A DNA stretch of 64,000 bases from Paenibacillus sp. E222 (GTDB taxonomy: Bacteria; Bacillota; Bacilli; Paenibacillales; Paenibacillaceae): positions 3,348,001 to 3,412,000 of the forward strand of contig NZ_CP058552.1 of assembly GCF_013401555.1 (NCBI RefSeq), read 5' to 3'. A model generated the notes under the pieces. It had not been told where the DNA came from. It saw only the letters and a program-made list of their open reading frames with translations, and ran no database searches. Shown one piece after another: positions 9,356 through 18,586 of this stretch (the stretch's first letter is position 1; each line of letters starts with the position of its first letter). Position numbers and translations under genes: made by a program.

Positions 9356-9455
9356 ACGATTAAAGTTACTCTAAATCAGGACTGATCCATTTATGCATAA
9401 AAGGCATGAATATGGAGCTGAAGTTCACATAAAATAAATGATCATTACGTTAAGG

Positions 9456-9485
9456 TTGACACCTTTATTACCTTTCGCCTATAAT
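9456..9485 (+). promoter_or_regulatory. SigA-type promoter for rpsU-yqeY
   Basis: TTGACA (9456-9461) and TATAAT (9480-9485) with an 18-base spacer: both hexamers match the consensus exactly, consistent with a strongly expressed ribosomal protein gene. Confidence 0.85.
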
Positions 9486-9544
9486 GAAAGGTGATGAACC
9501 GTGTTATTGCTCTTGGACGGTCTGGTCGGAGGGAGGGAAAACTG

Positions 9545-9718
9545 GTGTCTGAAACTAAAGTTCGCAAAAACGAGACTATTGATGCTGCACTTCGTCGTTT
9601 TAAACGCTCCATCGCTAAAGATGGCGTATTGGCTGAGGTGAAGAAACGTAAGCATTATGAGAAGCCAAGCGTAAAGCGCAAGAAAAAGTCCGAGGCTGCT
9701 CGTAAGAGAAAGTTTTAG
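9545..9718 (+). CDS. rpsU: 30S ribosomal protein S21 (bS21)
   Basis: 57-residue, very basic protein of the small subunit, near the 3' end of 16S rRNA. The frame is open further upstream, but the GTG at 9545 is preceded by GGAGGGAGGG and yields the canonical start [20 protein letters not shown]. The C-terminus is lysine/arginine-rich ([14 protein letters not shown]). yqeY follows 15 bases later, the usual Bacillales arrangement. Confidence 0.97.
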   Translation: MSETKVRKNETIDAALRRFKRSIAKDGVLAEVKKRKHYEKPSVKRKKKSEAARKRKF

Positions 9719-9733
9719 GAGGATTTTAACTAC

Positions 9734-10177
9734 ATGAATCTTAGCGAACGATTGAACGAAGATATGAAGCAAGCGATGAAGAGTAAGGACAAGTTCAGAC
9801 TCTCCAACATTCGGTTGATTCGTTCGACGATCAAGAATCTTGAAATAGATTTGAAAAGAGATTTGGATGACAACGAAGTGCTTGATATTCTGAGTCGTGA
9901 AATCAAACAGCGCAAAGATGCCCTCCAAGAATTTGACAAAGCGGGCCGTGAAGACCTCGCGGCAAATGCAAAAGCGGAAATTGAAGTACTCATCCAGTAC
10001 CTTCCCGCACAACTTTCCGAAGAAGAAATTAAAGTTATTGTACAGCAGACCATCCAGGAAACCGGTGCTTCTTCGAAAGCCGAGATGGGGAAAGTTATGG
10101 CGGCCCTTATGCCGAAAGTTAAAGGCAAAGCGGACGGCAAACTGGTGAATCAAGCAGTTCAACAATTTCTGCAATAA
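9734..10177 (+). CDS. yqeY: GatB/YqeY domain protein
   Basis: 147-residue protein matching the YqeY family, which resembles the C-terminal tRNA-binding tail domain of GatB/GatE amidotransferases; its role is unsettled. It starts with MNLSERLNEDMKQAMKSKDK and shows the family's IQYLPAQLSEEEI and GKVMAALMPKVKGKADGK segments. The AGGAGG Shine-Dalgarno overlaps the rpsU stop codon, so the two genes are co-transcribed and probably coupled. Confidence 0.94.
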   Translation: MNLSERLNEDMKQAMKSKDKFRLSNIRLIRSTIKNLEIDLKRDLDDNEVLDILSREIKQRKDALQEFDKAGREDLAANAKAEIEVLIQYLPAQLSEEEIKVIVQQTIQETGASSKAEMGKVMAALMPKVKGKADGKLVNQAVQQFLQ

Positions 10178-10189
10178 AGCAAATCAATA

Positions 10190-10222
10190 AACACCTCCTG
10201 ACTTGTCAGGGGGTGTTTTTTC
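10190..10222 (+). terminator. Intrinsic terminator after yqeY
   Basis: CACCTCCTGAC and TCAGGGGGTG form a stem with a short loop followed by TTTTTT. Confidence 0.9.
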
Positions 10223-10394
10223 CATTTTATATCACTGATACGGTACTCCGTTTCTACAGGAATTTGAAATGTGATCGGAAAGCGCTCATTTGTTCATGGA
10301 AATTCACAAATATTGCTTTTAAATGGATAATATATATGATTATGGATTTAAAATGTTGCAATTACTTCCGGTTTCAAATATAATTTTAAGATTT

Positions 10395-10420
10395 TGAAAC
10401 GAAATGTTGCATTGTACGTA
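10395..10420 (+). promoter_or_regulatory. Putative SigW promoter for nfeD-floA
   Basis: TGAAAC (10395-10400) and CGTA (10417-10420) are separated by exactly 16 bases, matching the extracytoplasmic sigma-W consensus. It lies 53 bases before the nfeD start. In B. subtilis the homologous yqeZ-yqfA-yqfB operon is known to be SigW-controlled, which supports the call. Confidence 0.8.
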
Positions 10421-10473
10421 ATAAATACCATAAGCTGGACAGTATAACATTAATGGAAAAGGGGGGACTATTT

Positions 10474-11835
10474 GTGAAGGGAAAGCGCCGGAAGAAGCTT
10501 ACGGGGCCATTGATGCTCATGATGCTACTGACGCTGCTGCTTCCTGTCTGGATTGGATCACCGTCAGCGCATGCAGCTGAGAAAAGTGGCGCCGTATATA
10601 TCATTCCGGTAGATAAACCAATCGAGCAGGGACTTGGCAAGTTTATGGAACGTGGGTTCAAGGAAGCAGAAGAGATGAATGCTGGCCTGATTGTTCTGGA
10701 TATCAATACGCCGGGAGGGCGTGTCGACACGGCAGAAGAACTAGGTACTTTAATTAAGGAAAGCCCAATTGAAACCGTTGCATTTGTCCGTGGAGATGCT
10801 GCCTCGGCCGGAAGTTTTCTGGCTTTGAATGCAGATAAGATCGTAATGTCGCCAGGCAGCATGATTGGTGCGGCAGCGATGGTGGACAGCACGGGTAAAC
10901 ATGTCGATGATCCGAAGTTGGTTGCATTCTGGAAGAGCAAGATGCAGGGCGCGGCTGAGAAAAGTGGCCGTGACGGCAAAATTGCAGCCGGAATGACGGA
11001 TGTTAACATGGTTGTGGAGATGCCTGAGATTAATAAAACCAAAGAAAAAGGTGAAATTATTGCTCTCTCGGCCGAAGAAGCGCTGAAAGTGGGTTATGCG
11101 GACCATATCAGCAACACGCCGGAAGAAGCCGCCGCCTGGCTTGGTTACAGTCAGGATGATGTGTTCACCGTTCAGAGAACAACCGCAGAGAACATATCCA
11201 CATTTCTCACCAATCCTGTCGTCATGACGGTATTGCTATTCCTCGGAATAGCCGGTGTGATCATTGAGTTGATTGTACCTGGGTTCGGAGTGCCGGGTAT
11301 TGTTGGTATCGTGTGCTTTGTGCTTTATTTCTCAGGCAATTACATTGCCGGTTTTGCCGGAGCAGAGACATGGGTATTATTCACTGTCGGACTCGTCATG
11401 ATGATTCTGGAGATGTTTATCCCAAGCTTCGGTATTCTGGGTATTTTGGGATCGATTGCGCTTGTCGCTGGTGTCGTGCGAGCCGCCTATGATACAAGTG
11501 ATGCATTTATATCGTTAGGTATTGCTTTTGGAGCCGCGCTGGTAGTCATTGCAATCGTTGTTATTCTGTTTAAGGATCGAGGCATATGGAATCGATTCAT
11601 ATTAAGTGACAGGCTGTCTGCTGATCAAGGATACTCTTCGGCGACAGAACGCAAAGAGTTGATCGGTCTGCAGGGTATCAGTTTGACTCCACTTCGTCCT
11701 TCGGGAACAGCGATATTTAACGGAGAACGCGTCGATGTGGTGTCGGATGGAGATTTCATTCCGATTGATACACCAATTATTGTGATCAAAGCGGAAGGTA
11801 CCCGGATTGTGGTTCAACAAGCGTTACCGGTGTAG
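10474..11835 (+). CDS. nfeD: NfeD family membrane-bound serine protease (ClpP class)
   Basis: 453-residue long-form NfeD protein, homologue of B. subtilis YqeZ and partner of flotillin. The GTG at 10474 is chosen over the ATG at 10453 because AAGGGGGG lies between them at the correct distance. Order: a cleavable signal (LLTLLLPVWIGSPSAHA), a ClpP-like periplasm-facing domain with DINTPGGRVDTA and the ASAGS motif (Ser near residue 111), then about four membrane segments (LLFLGIAGVIIELIVPGFG onward), and a C-terminal OB-fold NfeD domain (LIGLQGISLTPLRPSGTA). It is first in the probable SigW operon with floA. Confidence 0.92.
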   Translation: MKGKRRKKLTGPLMLMMLLTLLLPVWIGSPSAHAAEKSGAVYIIPVDKPIEQGLGKFMERGFKEAEEMNAGLIVLDINTPGGRVDTAEELGTLIKESPIETVAFVRGDAASAGSFLALNADKIVMSPGSMIGAAAMVDSTGKHVDDPKLVAFWKSKMQGAAEKSGRDGKIAAGMTDVNMVVEMPEINKTKEKGEIIALSAEEALKVGYADHISNTPEEAAAWLGYSQDDVFTVQRTTAENISTFLTNPVVMTVLLFLGIAGVIIELIVPGFGVPGIVGIVCFVLYFSGNYIAGFAGAETWVLFTVGLVMMILEMFIPSFGILGILGSIALVAGVVRAAYDTSDAFISLGIAFGAALVVIAIVVILFKDRGIWNRFILSDRLSADQGYSSATERKELIGLQGISLTPLRPSGTAIFNGERVDVVSDGDFIPIDTPIIVIKAEGTRIVVQQALPV

Positions 11836-11997
11836 CCCGCTCTGTTGCCGGAGTTGATTAAAGCTTCGGCAATGTACATAACCATTCTACGGAGGCTGCT
11901 AGTGGAGTGGTGTGAATCAATGCACAGCAGCAAAGTTCCACACCGTCTTTATCATGTTTCTTACAAAAATCAAATTGCAAATGGAGGAATTTTGACT

Positions 11998-13008
11998 ATG
12001 GAACCAACCTTGATTACGGTTTTGCTCATTGCGGTAGTTGCGATTATCGTATTGAGCGTATTCTTCAGCTTTTTCCCGGTGATGCTCTGGATCTCAGCCC
12101 TTGCATCGGGCGTACGCGTGGGGATTATCACGCTGGTAGCGATGAGACTAAGACGTGTAACGCCTAGCCGGATCGTAAATCCACTGATTAAAGCAACTAA
12201 AGCCGGACTTCAATTGACAATGAACCAACTGGAGAGTCACTTCCTGGCCGGTGGTAACGTAGACCGAGTTGTTAACGCCCTGATTGCTGCACAACGTGCG
12301 AACATTCCACTCGAATTTGAACGTGCAGCAGCGATCGACCTTGCAGGTCGTGACGTATTGCAAGCCGTACAGATGAGTGTAAACCCACGTGTTATTGAAA
12401 CACCGATTGTTTCTGCGGTAGCCAAAGATGGTATCGAAGTTAAAGTAAGAGCACGGGTTACGGTTCGTGCCAATATTGACCGCCTCGTCGGTGGTGCGGG
12501 TGAAGAGACGATTATCGCCCGTGTCGGCGAAGGTATCGTAAGTACGAACGGTTCCTCGAATTCCCATAAAGACGTCCTGGAAAATCCGGATCTCATCTCC
12601 CGTACCGTATTGTCCAAAGGTCTGGATGCAGGTACCGCTTTTGAAATCCTGTCTATTGATATCGCGGACGTGGATGTAGGTAAAAACATTGGTGCCTTCC
12701 TGCAAACGGAGCAGGCAGAGGCTGACAAACGTATTGCACAGGCGAAAGCGGAAGAACGTCGTGCTATGGCCGTAGCTCAAGAGCAAGAGATGAAAGCGCG
12801 CGTAGTGGAAATGAGAGCGCGTGTGGTTGAGTCCGAATCTCAAGTACCTCTGGCAATGTCTGAAGCACTCCGCAGCGGTAAAATTGGTGTAATGGACTAC
12901 ATGAACCTGAAAAACATTGAAGCAGATACTCAAATGCGTAACACATTGGGAAAACCTGGTGAAGGTTCGAACTCCAACGATCAGGGTGATTCCAAAAACG
13001 GAAGATAG
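11998..13008 (+). CDS. floA: Flotillin-like protein FloA
   Basis: 336-residue SPFH-domain scaffold of functional membrane microdomains, homologue of YqfA. The ATG at 11998 follows GGAGG (11983-11987); the longer frame from 11845 has no ribosome binding site. A hydrophobic hairpin at residues 5-45 ([20 protein letters not shown]) anchors the protein. The SPFH region follows, then a Glu/Ala/Arg-rich coil ([20 protein letters not shown]), typical of flotillins. It lies downstream of nfeD, as in Bacillus, and shares its probable SigW control. Confidence 0.95.
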   Translation: MEPTLITVLLIAVVAIIVLSVFFSFFPVMLWISALASGVRVGIITLVAMRLRRVTPSRIVNPLIKATKAGLQLTMNQLESHFLAGGNVDRVVNALIAAQRANIPLEFERAAAIDLAGRDVLQAVQMSVNPRVIETPIVSAVAKDGIEVKVRARVTVRANIDRLVGGAGEETIIARVGEGIVSTNGSSNSHKDVLENPDLISRTVLSKGLDAGTAFEILSIDIADVDVGKNIGAFLQTEQAEADKRIAQAKAEERRAMAVAQEQEMKARVVEMRARVVESESQVPLAMSEALRSGKIGVMDYMNLKNIEADTQMRNTLGKPGEGSNSNDQGDSKNGR

Positions 13009-13021
13009 GCGGTGAGTGCAT

Positions 13022-13654
13022 ATGGGCCTATTTGAATGGATTTTTAACAATCTGTATATTGTAGCAGTCATCGCTTTTGCACTCTTTTCCTTCATTGGAA
13101 AAGCAGCCAAGTCGGCTGATCCGAATAAAAAGCGTCCAAGTAACGGGATGCCAACGTTTGGAGGGAGTGGTGATTCAGATCGGGATGATCGCTCGCGGGG
13201 GAATACTGCACCGCAGCAGTCATCGGCTCCTTCTGATCCCCGCTATGACGAGCAGTATGACGAACGGTACGATGAGCGGTATGAAGATGATCAGTATGAA
13301 GATGATCAGTATGATGATCGTTATGATCAAACCTATTCAGAGCCGGCGACGACATCTGCTCGTCCCGTTGATGACGATTTAGGAGGACGGAGTTCTTTGG
13401 GTGGAATGGCAAACTCGCTTGAAGAACAAATGAAAGTGATGGAGCAACGACAACGTGAAATTCGAGAGCGACTGGATCGTATTTCTACTGCAAATACACC
13501 GGTTGTGTCTGACTCGGGTTGGGATGAAGTTTCATCCAGTGAGTCTGGAACGTCCCAGCTTCGCCGGGAAGACATTCGTACTGGTGTGTTGTGGGCAGAA
13601 GTTCTCGGTTCTCCGCGCTCTAAACAACCCTTTGGGACACGAGGCAAACTATAA
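13022..13654 (+). CDS. Membrane-anchored acidic repeat protein downstream of floA
   Basis: Unrecognised 210-residue protein. It has one N-terminal membrane segment (LYIVAVIAFALFSFIGKAA), a basic/polar region, then a run of tandem acidic units rich in Tyr, Asp, Glu and Arg (residues about 75-105), a short coiled coil (EEQMKVMEQRQREIRERLDR) and a C-terminus containing LRREDIRTGVLWAEVLGSPR. The ATG at 13022 is 7 bases from AGGCGGTGA; a GTG at 13016 is possible. It occupies the place of yqfB in the SigW operon, so a role with the flotillin domain is plausible but unproven. Confidence 0.8.
   Translation: MGLFEWIFNNLYIVAVIAFALFSFIGKAAKSADPNKKRPSNGMPTFGGSGDSDRDDRSRGNTAPQQSSAPSDPRYDEQYDERYDERYEDDQYEDDQYDDRYDQTYSEPATTSARPVDDDLGGRSSLGGMANSLEEQMKVMEQRQREIRERLDRISTANTPVVSDSGWDEVSSSESGTSQLRREDIRTGVLWAEVLGSPRSKQPFGTRGKL
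13246..13329 (+). repeat. In-frame tandem repeats coding Tyr-Asp/Glu units
   Basis: Degenerate 12-base units (TATGACGAGCAG-like) are followed by two identical 15-base CAGTATGAAGATGAT copies and a related CAGTATGATGATCGT. The units stay in frame and encode YDEQ, YDER and QYEDD blocks, so copy number can change without shifting the frame. Confidence 0.75.
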
Positions 13655-13676
13655 CTTCATATGGTTTTAATAAGTG

Positions 13677-13720
13677 AAAAGCCGTCTCTGGTGAGCATAA
13701 TCCCAGACGACGGCTTTTTT
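13677..13720 (+). terminator. Intrinsic terminator ending the nfeD-floA operon
   Basis: AAAAGCCGTC and GACGGCTTTTTT flank an inner CTGG/CCAG pair, followed by T residues. Confidence 0.9.
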
Positions 13721-13769
13721 CTGTTTAGGCCTCTTTTTATTTTCACATCTAACACGTTCCGTAGTTTTC

Positions 13770-13796
13770 ATAATTTCAGGAATCTGCGCATAAGTT
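13770..13796 (+). promoter_or_regulatory. Putative SigE promoter for yqfC-yqfD
   Basis: ATA (13770-13772, in TTCATAATT) and CATAAGTT (13789-13796) are 16 bases apart, close to the mother-cell sigma-E consensus. yqfCD is known to be SigE-dependent in B. subtilis. Confidence 0.5.
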
Positions 13797-13826
13797 GAAC
13801 TGTAGAGGAAGGGGGAAGACCTTCGA

Positions 13827-14120
13827 ATGACCCGGATCAGCCGCAAGCTGCGCAGATGGACCAGTGAAGTTCTGGATCTGCCGCAGGACGTGCTTTACGA
13901 TATGCCACGGTTAACCCTGATCGGCACAAAGCAATTGTATATAGAGAATCATCGTGGTGTCATTCATTTTACACCGGATCGCATCGTTCTGGCTCTCTCA
14001 CAGGGTCAGTTGGAGATCAAAGGGACTGAACTGATGATTCGAAATATTTTGCCGGATGAAGTAGCTGTTGAAGGAACAATTCTGGATATTCATATGAATG
14101 GAGCGGAGGGGAACGGATGA
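13827..14120 (+). CDS. yqfC: Sporulation protein YqfC
   Basis: 97-residue YqfC/YabP-like protein made in the mother cell during sporulation. It begins MTRISRKLRRWTSEVLDLP and contains the family segment MPRLTLIGTKQLYIENHRG. Its stop overlaps the yqfD start (ATGA), so the two are translated together. The molecular role in B. subtilis is unknown beyond a sporulation requirement. Confidence 0.92.
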   Translation: MTRISRKLRRWTSEVLDLPQDVLYDMPRLTLIGTKQLYIENHRGVIHFTPDRIVLALSQGQLEIKGTELMIRNILPDEVAVEGTILDIHMNGAEGNG

Positions 14121-15310
14121 AGCAGCCCAGTCTGTACAAACTGCGCGGAGCAGTCCGAATCACGGTTACTGGGGGGGATATTGAAGCATTAATCAATACG
14201 CTGGCAGAGCAGGGACTGGAAGTATGGGACCTGCGTGCCCATGACGGACGCAAGGCAGAAATGAATATTCTGCTACCGCATTTTTTCAGGCTGCGTCCTT
14301 TGCTGAAACGGACAGGCTGCCGGGTAAAGGTGACACACCGAAGTGGGTTTCCTTTTTTTGCAGCCCGTTTGCTAAGAAGGAAGTTCTTTCTGGGCGGCAT
14401 GTTGTTTTTTGTAGCAGCTCTGTTTGCATTGTCATCGATGGTTTGGGATGTAGAAGTGAAAGGCAATGTGACGATTCCCACGGATGAAGTGCTCGCAGCA
14501 GCAAAGAAAGAAGGTATCTATCCCTTCCAGTGGGGATTTCGGCTGCAAAGCCAGGACAAGCTCTCCAGACAGCTCGCGCTGGCTCTTCCAGATGTAACCT
14601 GGATCGGGGTGAGCAAAGAAGGGACAACCATCACCATCCAGGTTGTGGAGTCAGCACAGCCCAAGCGTGAACCACTGCTGAACCCGAGACACTTGGTCAG
14701 TAAAACAGATGCTGTAATCACTCAAATTTATGCCGAGCAGGGGCGCCCTGTCGTGCAGAAGGACATGCGTGTCAAGAAGGGACAGGTCCTGATATCCGGT
14801 ATTTTGGGAGATGAAGAGAATACAAAGACCATTGTTGCCAAAGGGGAAGTGCGCGGACTGGTATGGCGTGAATATCAAGTCGAAGTCCCTCTTGTGCAGA
14901 AACATAATACAATGACTGGAGAAAGCAAGGAACGTTTTTACATTGTGCTGGGGAAATGGGCGGTACAACTCTGGGGATACGGGAATACGCCTTTTACCAC
15001 ATTTGATACCGAAAGTGATCATAAGCCGCTGACCTGGAGATCCTTCACACTTCCCATGGGATGGCTGACAGAGAAAGATTTGGAAACGCGGGAACAAGAG
15101 GAGCAGCACACGGTTGAATGGGCTAGAACGAAAGGATTGGAAGGAGCAAGAAACGATATTATCGCTAAAAACGGCAAAGGAACGAAAATTTTAAGCGAAA
15201 AAATTTTGCATGAGAAGAAAGAGAATGGTAAAGTTTATATGAAAGTATTATTTGAAGTGGAAGAAAGCATTGCGGAAGAACTTCCGTTAGTCCATAGTCA
15301 AGGAGAATGA
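14117..15310 (+). CDS. yqfD: Sporulation membrane protein YqfD
   Basis: 397-residue YqfD/SpoIV-like protein with an N-terminal cytoplasmic region, one membrane segment near residues 90-112 (FFLGGMLFFVAALFALSSMV) and a large extracytoplasmic C-terminal part. The conserved segment WDVEVKGNVTIPTDEVLAAA follows the membrane span. It overlaps yqfC by four bases and precedes phoH, the standard Bacillales order. Confidence 0.93.
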   Translation: MKQPSLYKLRGAVRITVTGGDIEALINTLAEQGLEVWDLRAHDGRKAEMNILLPHFFRLRPLLKRTGCRVKVTHRSGFPFFAARLLRRKFFLGGMLFFVAALFALSSMVWDVEVKGNVTIPTDEVLAAAKKEGIYPFQWGFRLQSQDKLSRQLALALPDVTWIGVSKEGTTITIQVVESAQPKREPLLNPRHLVSKTDAVITQIYAEQGRPVVQKDMRVKKGQVLISGILGDEENTKTIVAKGEVRGLVWREYQVEVPLVQKHNTMTGESKERFYIVLGKWAVQLWGYGNTPFTTFDTESDHKPLTWRSFTLPMGWLTEKDLETREQEEQHTVEWARTKGLEGARNDIIAKNGKGTKILSEKILHEKKENGKVYMKVLFEVEESIAEELPLVHSQGE

Positions 15311-15316
15311 GGCTAT

Positions 15317-16288
15317 TTGTCAGAGCAAACACGCAGCATACGAATCTCCCTCCAAAGTGCGGGAGAGGGTCAATCTCTTTTTGGACCCCAAGATATTTTT
15401 CTGAAACAAATTGAATCCGAGATTCCTGCCCAGATCGCATCCCGTGAAGCGGAGATTGTAATCCATGGCAACATTCAGAATGTAGAATCGCTTGAACAAT
15501 TATTTGATGTGTTGTTGCAATTGGTACGTAACGGATACGTGTTAACCGAAAGGGACGTTAAGTATGCCATTGAGCTGGCAAAAGAACTGCGTGCAGACCA
15601 GCTTCTGGATTTGTTCAAAGGCGAGATTACAACGACGTACCGTGGGAAGCCGATCCGTGTTAAAACGATTGGACAGAAACACTATGTAACTACAATTAAA
15701 AAACGTGATGTTGTATTTGGTATCGGTCCTGCCGGTACAGGTAAAACGTATCTTGCTGTTGTGCTGGCTGTGGCAGCACTTAAGGAAGGAAGCGTCAAGC
15801 GGATCGTGCTCACAAGACCTGCAGTTGAAGCGGGAGAGAGTCTTGGTTTCTTGCCTGGTGATCTTCAGGAAAAAGTTGATCCTTATTTACGGCCGCTGTA
15901 TGACGCTTTGTACGATGTTATGGGACAAGAGCAGACTGCGAAAGCACTGGAGCGCGGTTTGATTGAAATTGCACCTCTAGCCTATATGCGGGGACGTACA
16001 CTGGATGATTCGTTTATTATCCTGGATGAAGCCCAGAATACGACACCGGAGCAGATGAAAATGTTTCTGACCCGTCTCGGTTTTGGCTCCAAAATGGTCA
16101 TTACTGGTGACGTGACACAAATCGATTTACCGCGCGGCAAAAAGTCGGGGCTTGTGGAGGCAAATACAATCCTGGGCCAAGTGGAAGAGATTGGATTTGT
16201 CTATTTTGCCGAGCAAGACGTTGTACGGCACTCCCTCGTCCAGAAAATTATCGTCGCCTATAACCACGCCGCAGAAAATCAAGAATAG
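15317..16288 (+). CDS. phoH: PhoH-like ATPase
   Basis: 323-residue cytoplasmic P-loop ATPase with Walker A GPAGTGKT and Walker B FIILDEAQNTTPEQM; an N-terminal KH-like region precedes it. Starts at TTG (15317) after AAGGAGAATGAGG. PhoH proteins next to ybeY are thought to act in RNA processing, but their substrate is not established. A second PhoH paralogue fused to a PIN domain is at 49952. Confidence 0.93.
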   Translation: MSEQTRSIRISLQSAGEGQSLFGPQDIFLKQIESEIPAQIASREAEIVIHGNIQNVESLEQLFDVLLQLVRNGYVLTERDVKYAIELAKELRADQLLDLFKGEITTTYRGKPIRVKTIGQKHYVTTIKKRDVVFGIGPAGTGKTYLAVVLAVAALKEGSVKRIVLTRPAVEAGESLGFLPGDLQEKVDPYLRPLYDALYDVMGQEQTAKALERGLIEIAPLAYMRGRTLDDSFIILDEAQNTTPEQMKMFLTRLGFGSKMVITGDVTQIDLPRGKKSGLVEANTILGQVEEIGFVYFAEQDVVRHSLVQKIIVAYNHAAENQE

Positions 16289-16303
16289 AAAGGGATTGTC
16301 TCG

Positions 16304-18553
16304 ATGACCTCGAAGGAACTGTCAAAAGGCAAATCTTTTCAAAATAGAGCTACAGGATGGAAGTATAGCGTGTGGGCACGCTATCTTCTGTTTTTGTTTC
16401 TGGTGATCCTCTTCTACGTGGGTCTTGCTTCCAAGCTGCTCCCTGAGCGGTATGATATCCAGGAAGGCACACGGAGTGAAGTCAATATTGCTGCGCCCAT
16501 GCAGATCCCGAATACCAAGGCTACACTGAAAGCGCAAGAAGAAGCTGCTGAACGTGTGCAGCCGATGTTTCAGATCGTGCAGATGCGGAACGAAAATCTG
16601 ATAACGACTCTGCTTGATCGTATTGATCGACTGAATCAGGATGATCAGATTTCCAGTCAGGACAAGATTGACATCTATCGTGATGAAATACCACAGCGTC
16701 AGAAAGACTTTGTTTCCAACTTTATCAACAACAACCGGAAAGCGGGTACATACTCCGAAACTCTGTTGGAAGAGATCAGAAATGTGGTACAGGAGCAGAG
16801 CTACCGCATCCCGGAAGAGACATATATCAAAATTTCACGTCTGACTTCGGATGATATTCAGGAGATGAAGGCCGTCGCTCGGGATATCGTCTCCAGATTA
16901 ATGACCGACCAGATTAGTGAGGCAACAACAGCTCGTGCCAAAGTGGCCGAGATGGTGAGTGTGAGCTCCTTAAGCAAGCGTACGCAGCGTGAGGTTGTGC
17001 AGGAGCTTGCTCGTCTTGTAGTGACGTCCAACCGCTTCTACGATGAAGAGGGTACAAAAGAAGCTAAAGTACAGGCTCGTGAGAACACTCAAACGGTGTT
17101 TATCAAGCAAGGCGATACGCTTGTTGCCAAGGGTGAGATGATTACCCCGGAGATGTACACCCTTCTGGGCGAGAACGATTTGCTGAAAAACGAAGTGAAC
17201 TATTGGCCTCAGCTTGGACTACTTATGCTGTCCTGTCTGTTGTCTGCAGCGATTCTCATGTACATTCAGCAATTCAGCGGAACGCATTTCAAATATAATA
17301 ATGCTCAGCTGCTGATGCTTGTTCTCATATTTATCATTACGATTGTGGTTATGCATGTTACTGCGATACTCCAGACCAGTGAGAATTCATACGTAGGCTT
17401 TCTTGCTCCTGTTGCCGTAGGAGCCATGCTAATTGCATTGCTGCTGGATACATCGCTTGCCTTTGTCTGCTCGATTATTATCGGCATGCTGTCGAGCATT
17501 ATTTTGAATACACATCAGGGTCAGATTTTTGACTTTGAACTTGGATTCTTCGCCGTGTTAGTATCGTTTGTTGCGATCTTCGCCACCCATCGGGCAAGTC
17601 AGCGGTCTACGATCCTGAAAGGCGCCATTATGGTTTGTCTTTTCGGATCGATCGCAGTTTTCACGCTGGCTCTGATTGACTCAAGTGACTGGAACCGGAC
17701 GACAACGCTGTACGGCATCGGATTTGCGTTTGCCGGTGGCGTACTGACCGCCATATTGGTTATTGGGCTGATGCCGTTTTTTGAAACCTCGTTTGGCATC
17801 TTGTCTGCGCTGAAACTGGTGGAACTGTCTAATCCTAATCACCCACTATTGCGCAAACTGCTAACAGAGACACCGGGCACATATCACCACAGTGTGATGG
17901 TAGGAAACCTTTCAGAAGCCGCCGCGGAGGCAATCGGTGCCAATGGGTTGTTATGTCGGGTCGGCTCGTATTACCATGATATTGGCAAGACCAAGCGACC
18001 GATTTATTTTATTGAAAATCAAAACAATATGGAAAATCCGCATGATTCGATTGATCCAAAGCTGAGCAAGTCCATTATCGTGGCTCACGCACGCGATGGT
18101 GTGGAAATGCAGAAGGACTACAAGCTGCCAAGGCCTATTCGGGACATTGCTGAGCAGCATCATGGAACAACTTTCCTGCATTATTTCTATCACAAAGCAC
18201 TGCGTCAGGCTGAGGAAGCAGGAGTAGAACCTGATTTTACGGAAGATGATTTCCGTTATCCGGGTCCCAAGGCTCAGTCCAAAGAGTCGGCAATTGTTGG
18301 TATTGCTGACAGCGTGGAAGCTGCGGTTCGTTCCTTACGGAAACCTACTGTGGAACAAGTGGAGTCCATGATCGAAAAGATTATTAAAGGTCGGCTGGAC
18401 GATCATCAGTTTAACGATTGTGATCTGACGATGCGGGAGCTGGATATCGTCGCCAAGACCCTTAAGGAAACCGTTATGGGCATATTCCACTCCAGGATTG
18501 AATATCCGGAAGAAATGAAGAAACCGAAGCCAACCTCGCCTGAAGCAGGTTGA
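16304..18553 (+). CDS. pgpH: Cyclic-di-AMP phosphodiesterase PgpH (7TM-HD)
   Basis: 749-residue membrane enzyme that hydrolyses c-di-AMP, homologue of YqfF. An N-terminal membrane helix (YLLFLFLVILFYVGLASKLL) is followed by a large extracellular 7TMR-HDED domain (to about residue 300), seven membrane helices (about 305-500) and a cytoplasmic HD domain. The HD motif is visible: YHHSVMVGN near 526 and YYHDIGKTKRP near 557, then EQHHGTTFL. It sits between phoH and ybeY as in B. subtilis. Confidence 0.95.
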   Translation: MTSKELSKGKSFQNRATGWKYSVWARYLLFLFLVILFYVGLASKLLPERYDIQEGTRSEVNIAAPMQIPNTKATLKAQEEAAERVQPMFQIVQMRNENLITTLLDRIDRLNQDDQISSQDKIDIYRDEIPQRQKDFVSNFINNNRKAGTYSETLLEEIRNVVQEQSYRIPEETYIKISRLTSDDIQEMKAVARDIVSRLMTDQISEATTARAKVAEMVSVSSLSKRTQREVVQELARLVVTSNRFYDEEGTKEAKVQARENTQTVFIKQGDTLVAKGEMITPEMYTLLGENDLLKNEVNYWPQLGLLMLSCLLSAAILMYIQQFSGTHFKYNNAQLLMLVLIFIITIVVMHVTAILQTSENSYVGFLAPVAVGAMLIALLLDTSLAFVCSIIIGMLSSIILNTHQGQIFDFELGFFAVLVSFVAIFATHRASQRSTILKGAIMVCLFGSIAVFTLALIDSSDWNRTTTLYGIGFAFAGGVLTAILVIGLMPFFETSFGILSALKLVELSNPNHPLLRKLLTETPGTYHHSVMVGNLSEAAAEAIGANGLLCRVGSYYHDIGKTKRPIYFIENQNNMENPHDSIDPKLSKSIIVAHARDGVEMQKDYKLPRPIRDIAEQHHGTTFLHYFYHKALRQAEEAGVEPDFTEDDFRYPGPKAQSKESAIVGIADSVEAAVRSLRKPTVEQVESMIEKIIKGRLDDHQFNDCDLTMRELDIVAKTLKETVMGIFHSRIEYPEEMKKPKPTSPEAG

Positions 18554-18586
18554 TTCGCTAATATGAGAAGACAGGAGTATGAAAGA

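Noticed and set aside
11845..11997. N-terminal extension of floA from an upstream ATG
   Set aside because: No Shine-Dalgarno and no similarity to flotillins; the ATG at 11998 has GGAGG and gives the standard N-terminus.
13246..13329. CRISPR-like regular repeats
   Set aside because: The units are short, in frame and inside a protein gene, without spacers; no array or cas gene is in the window.
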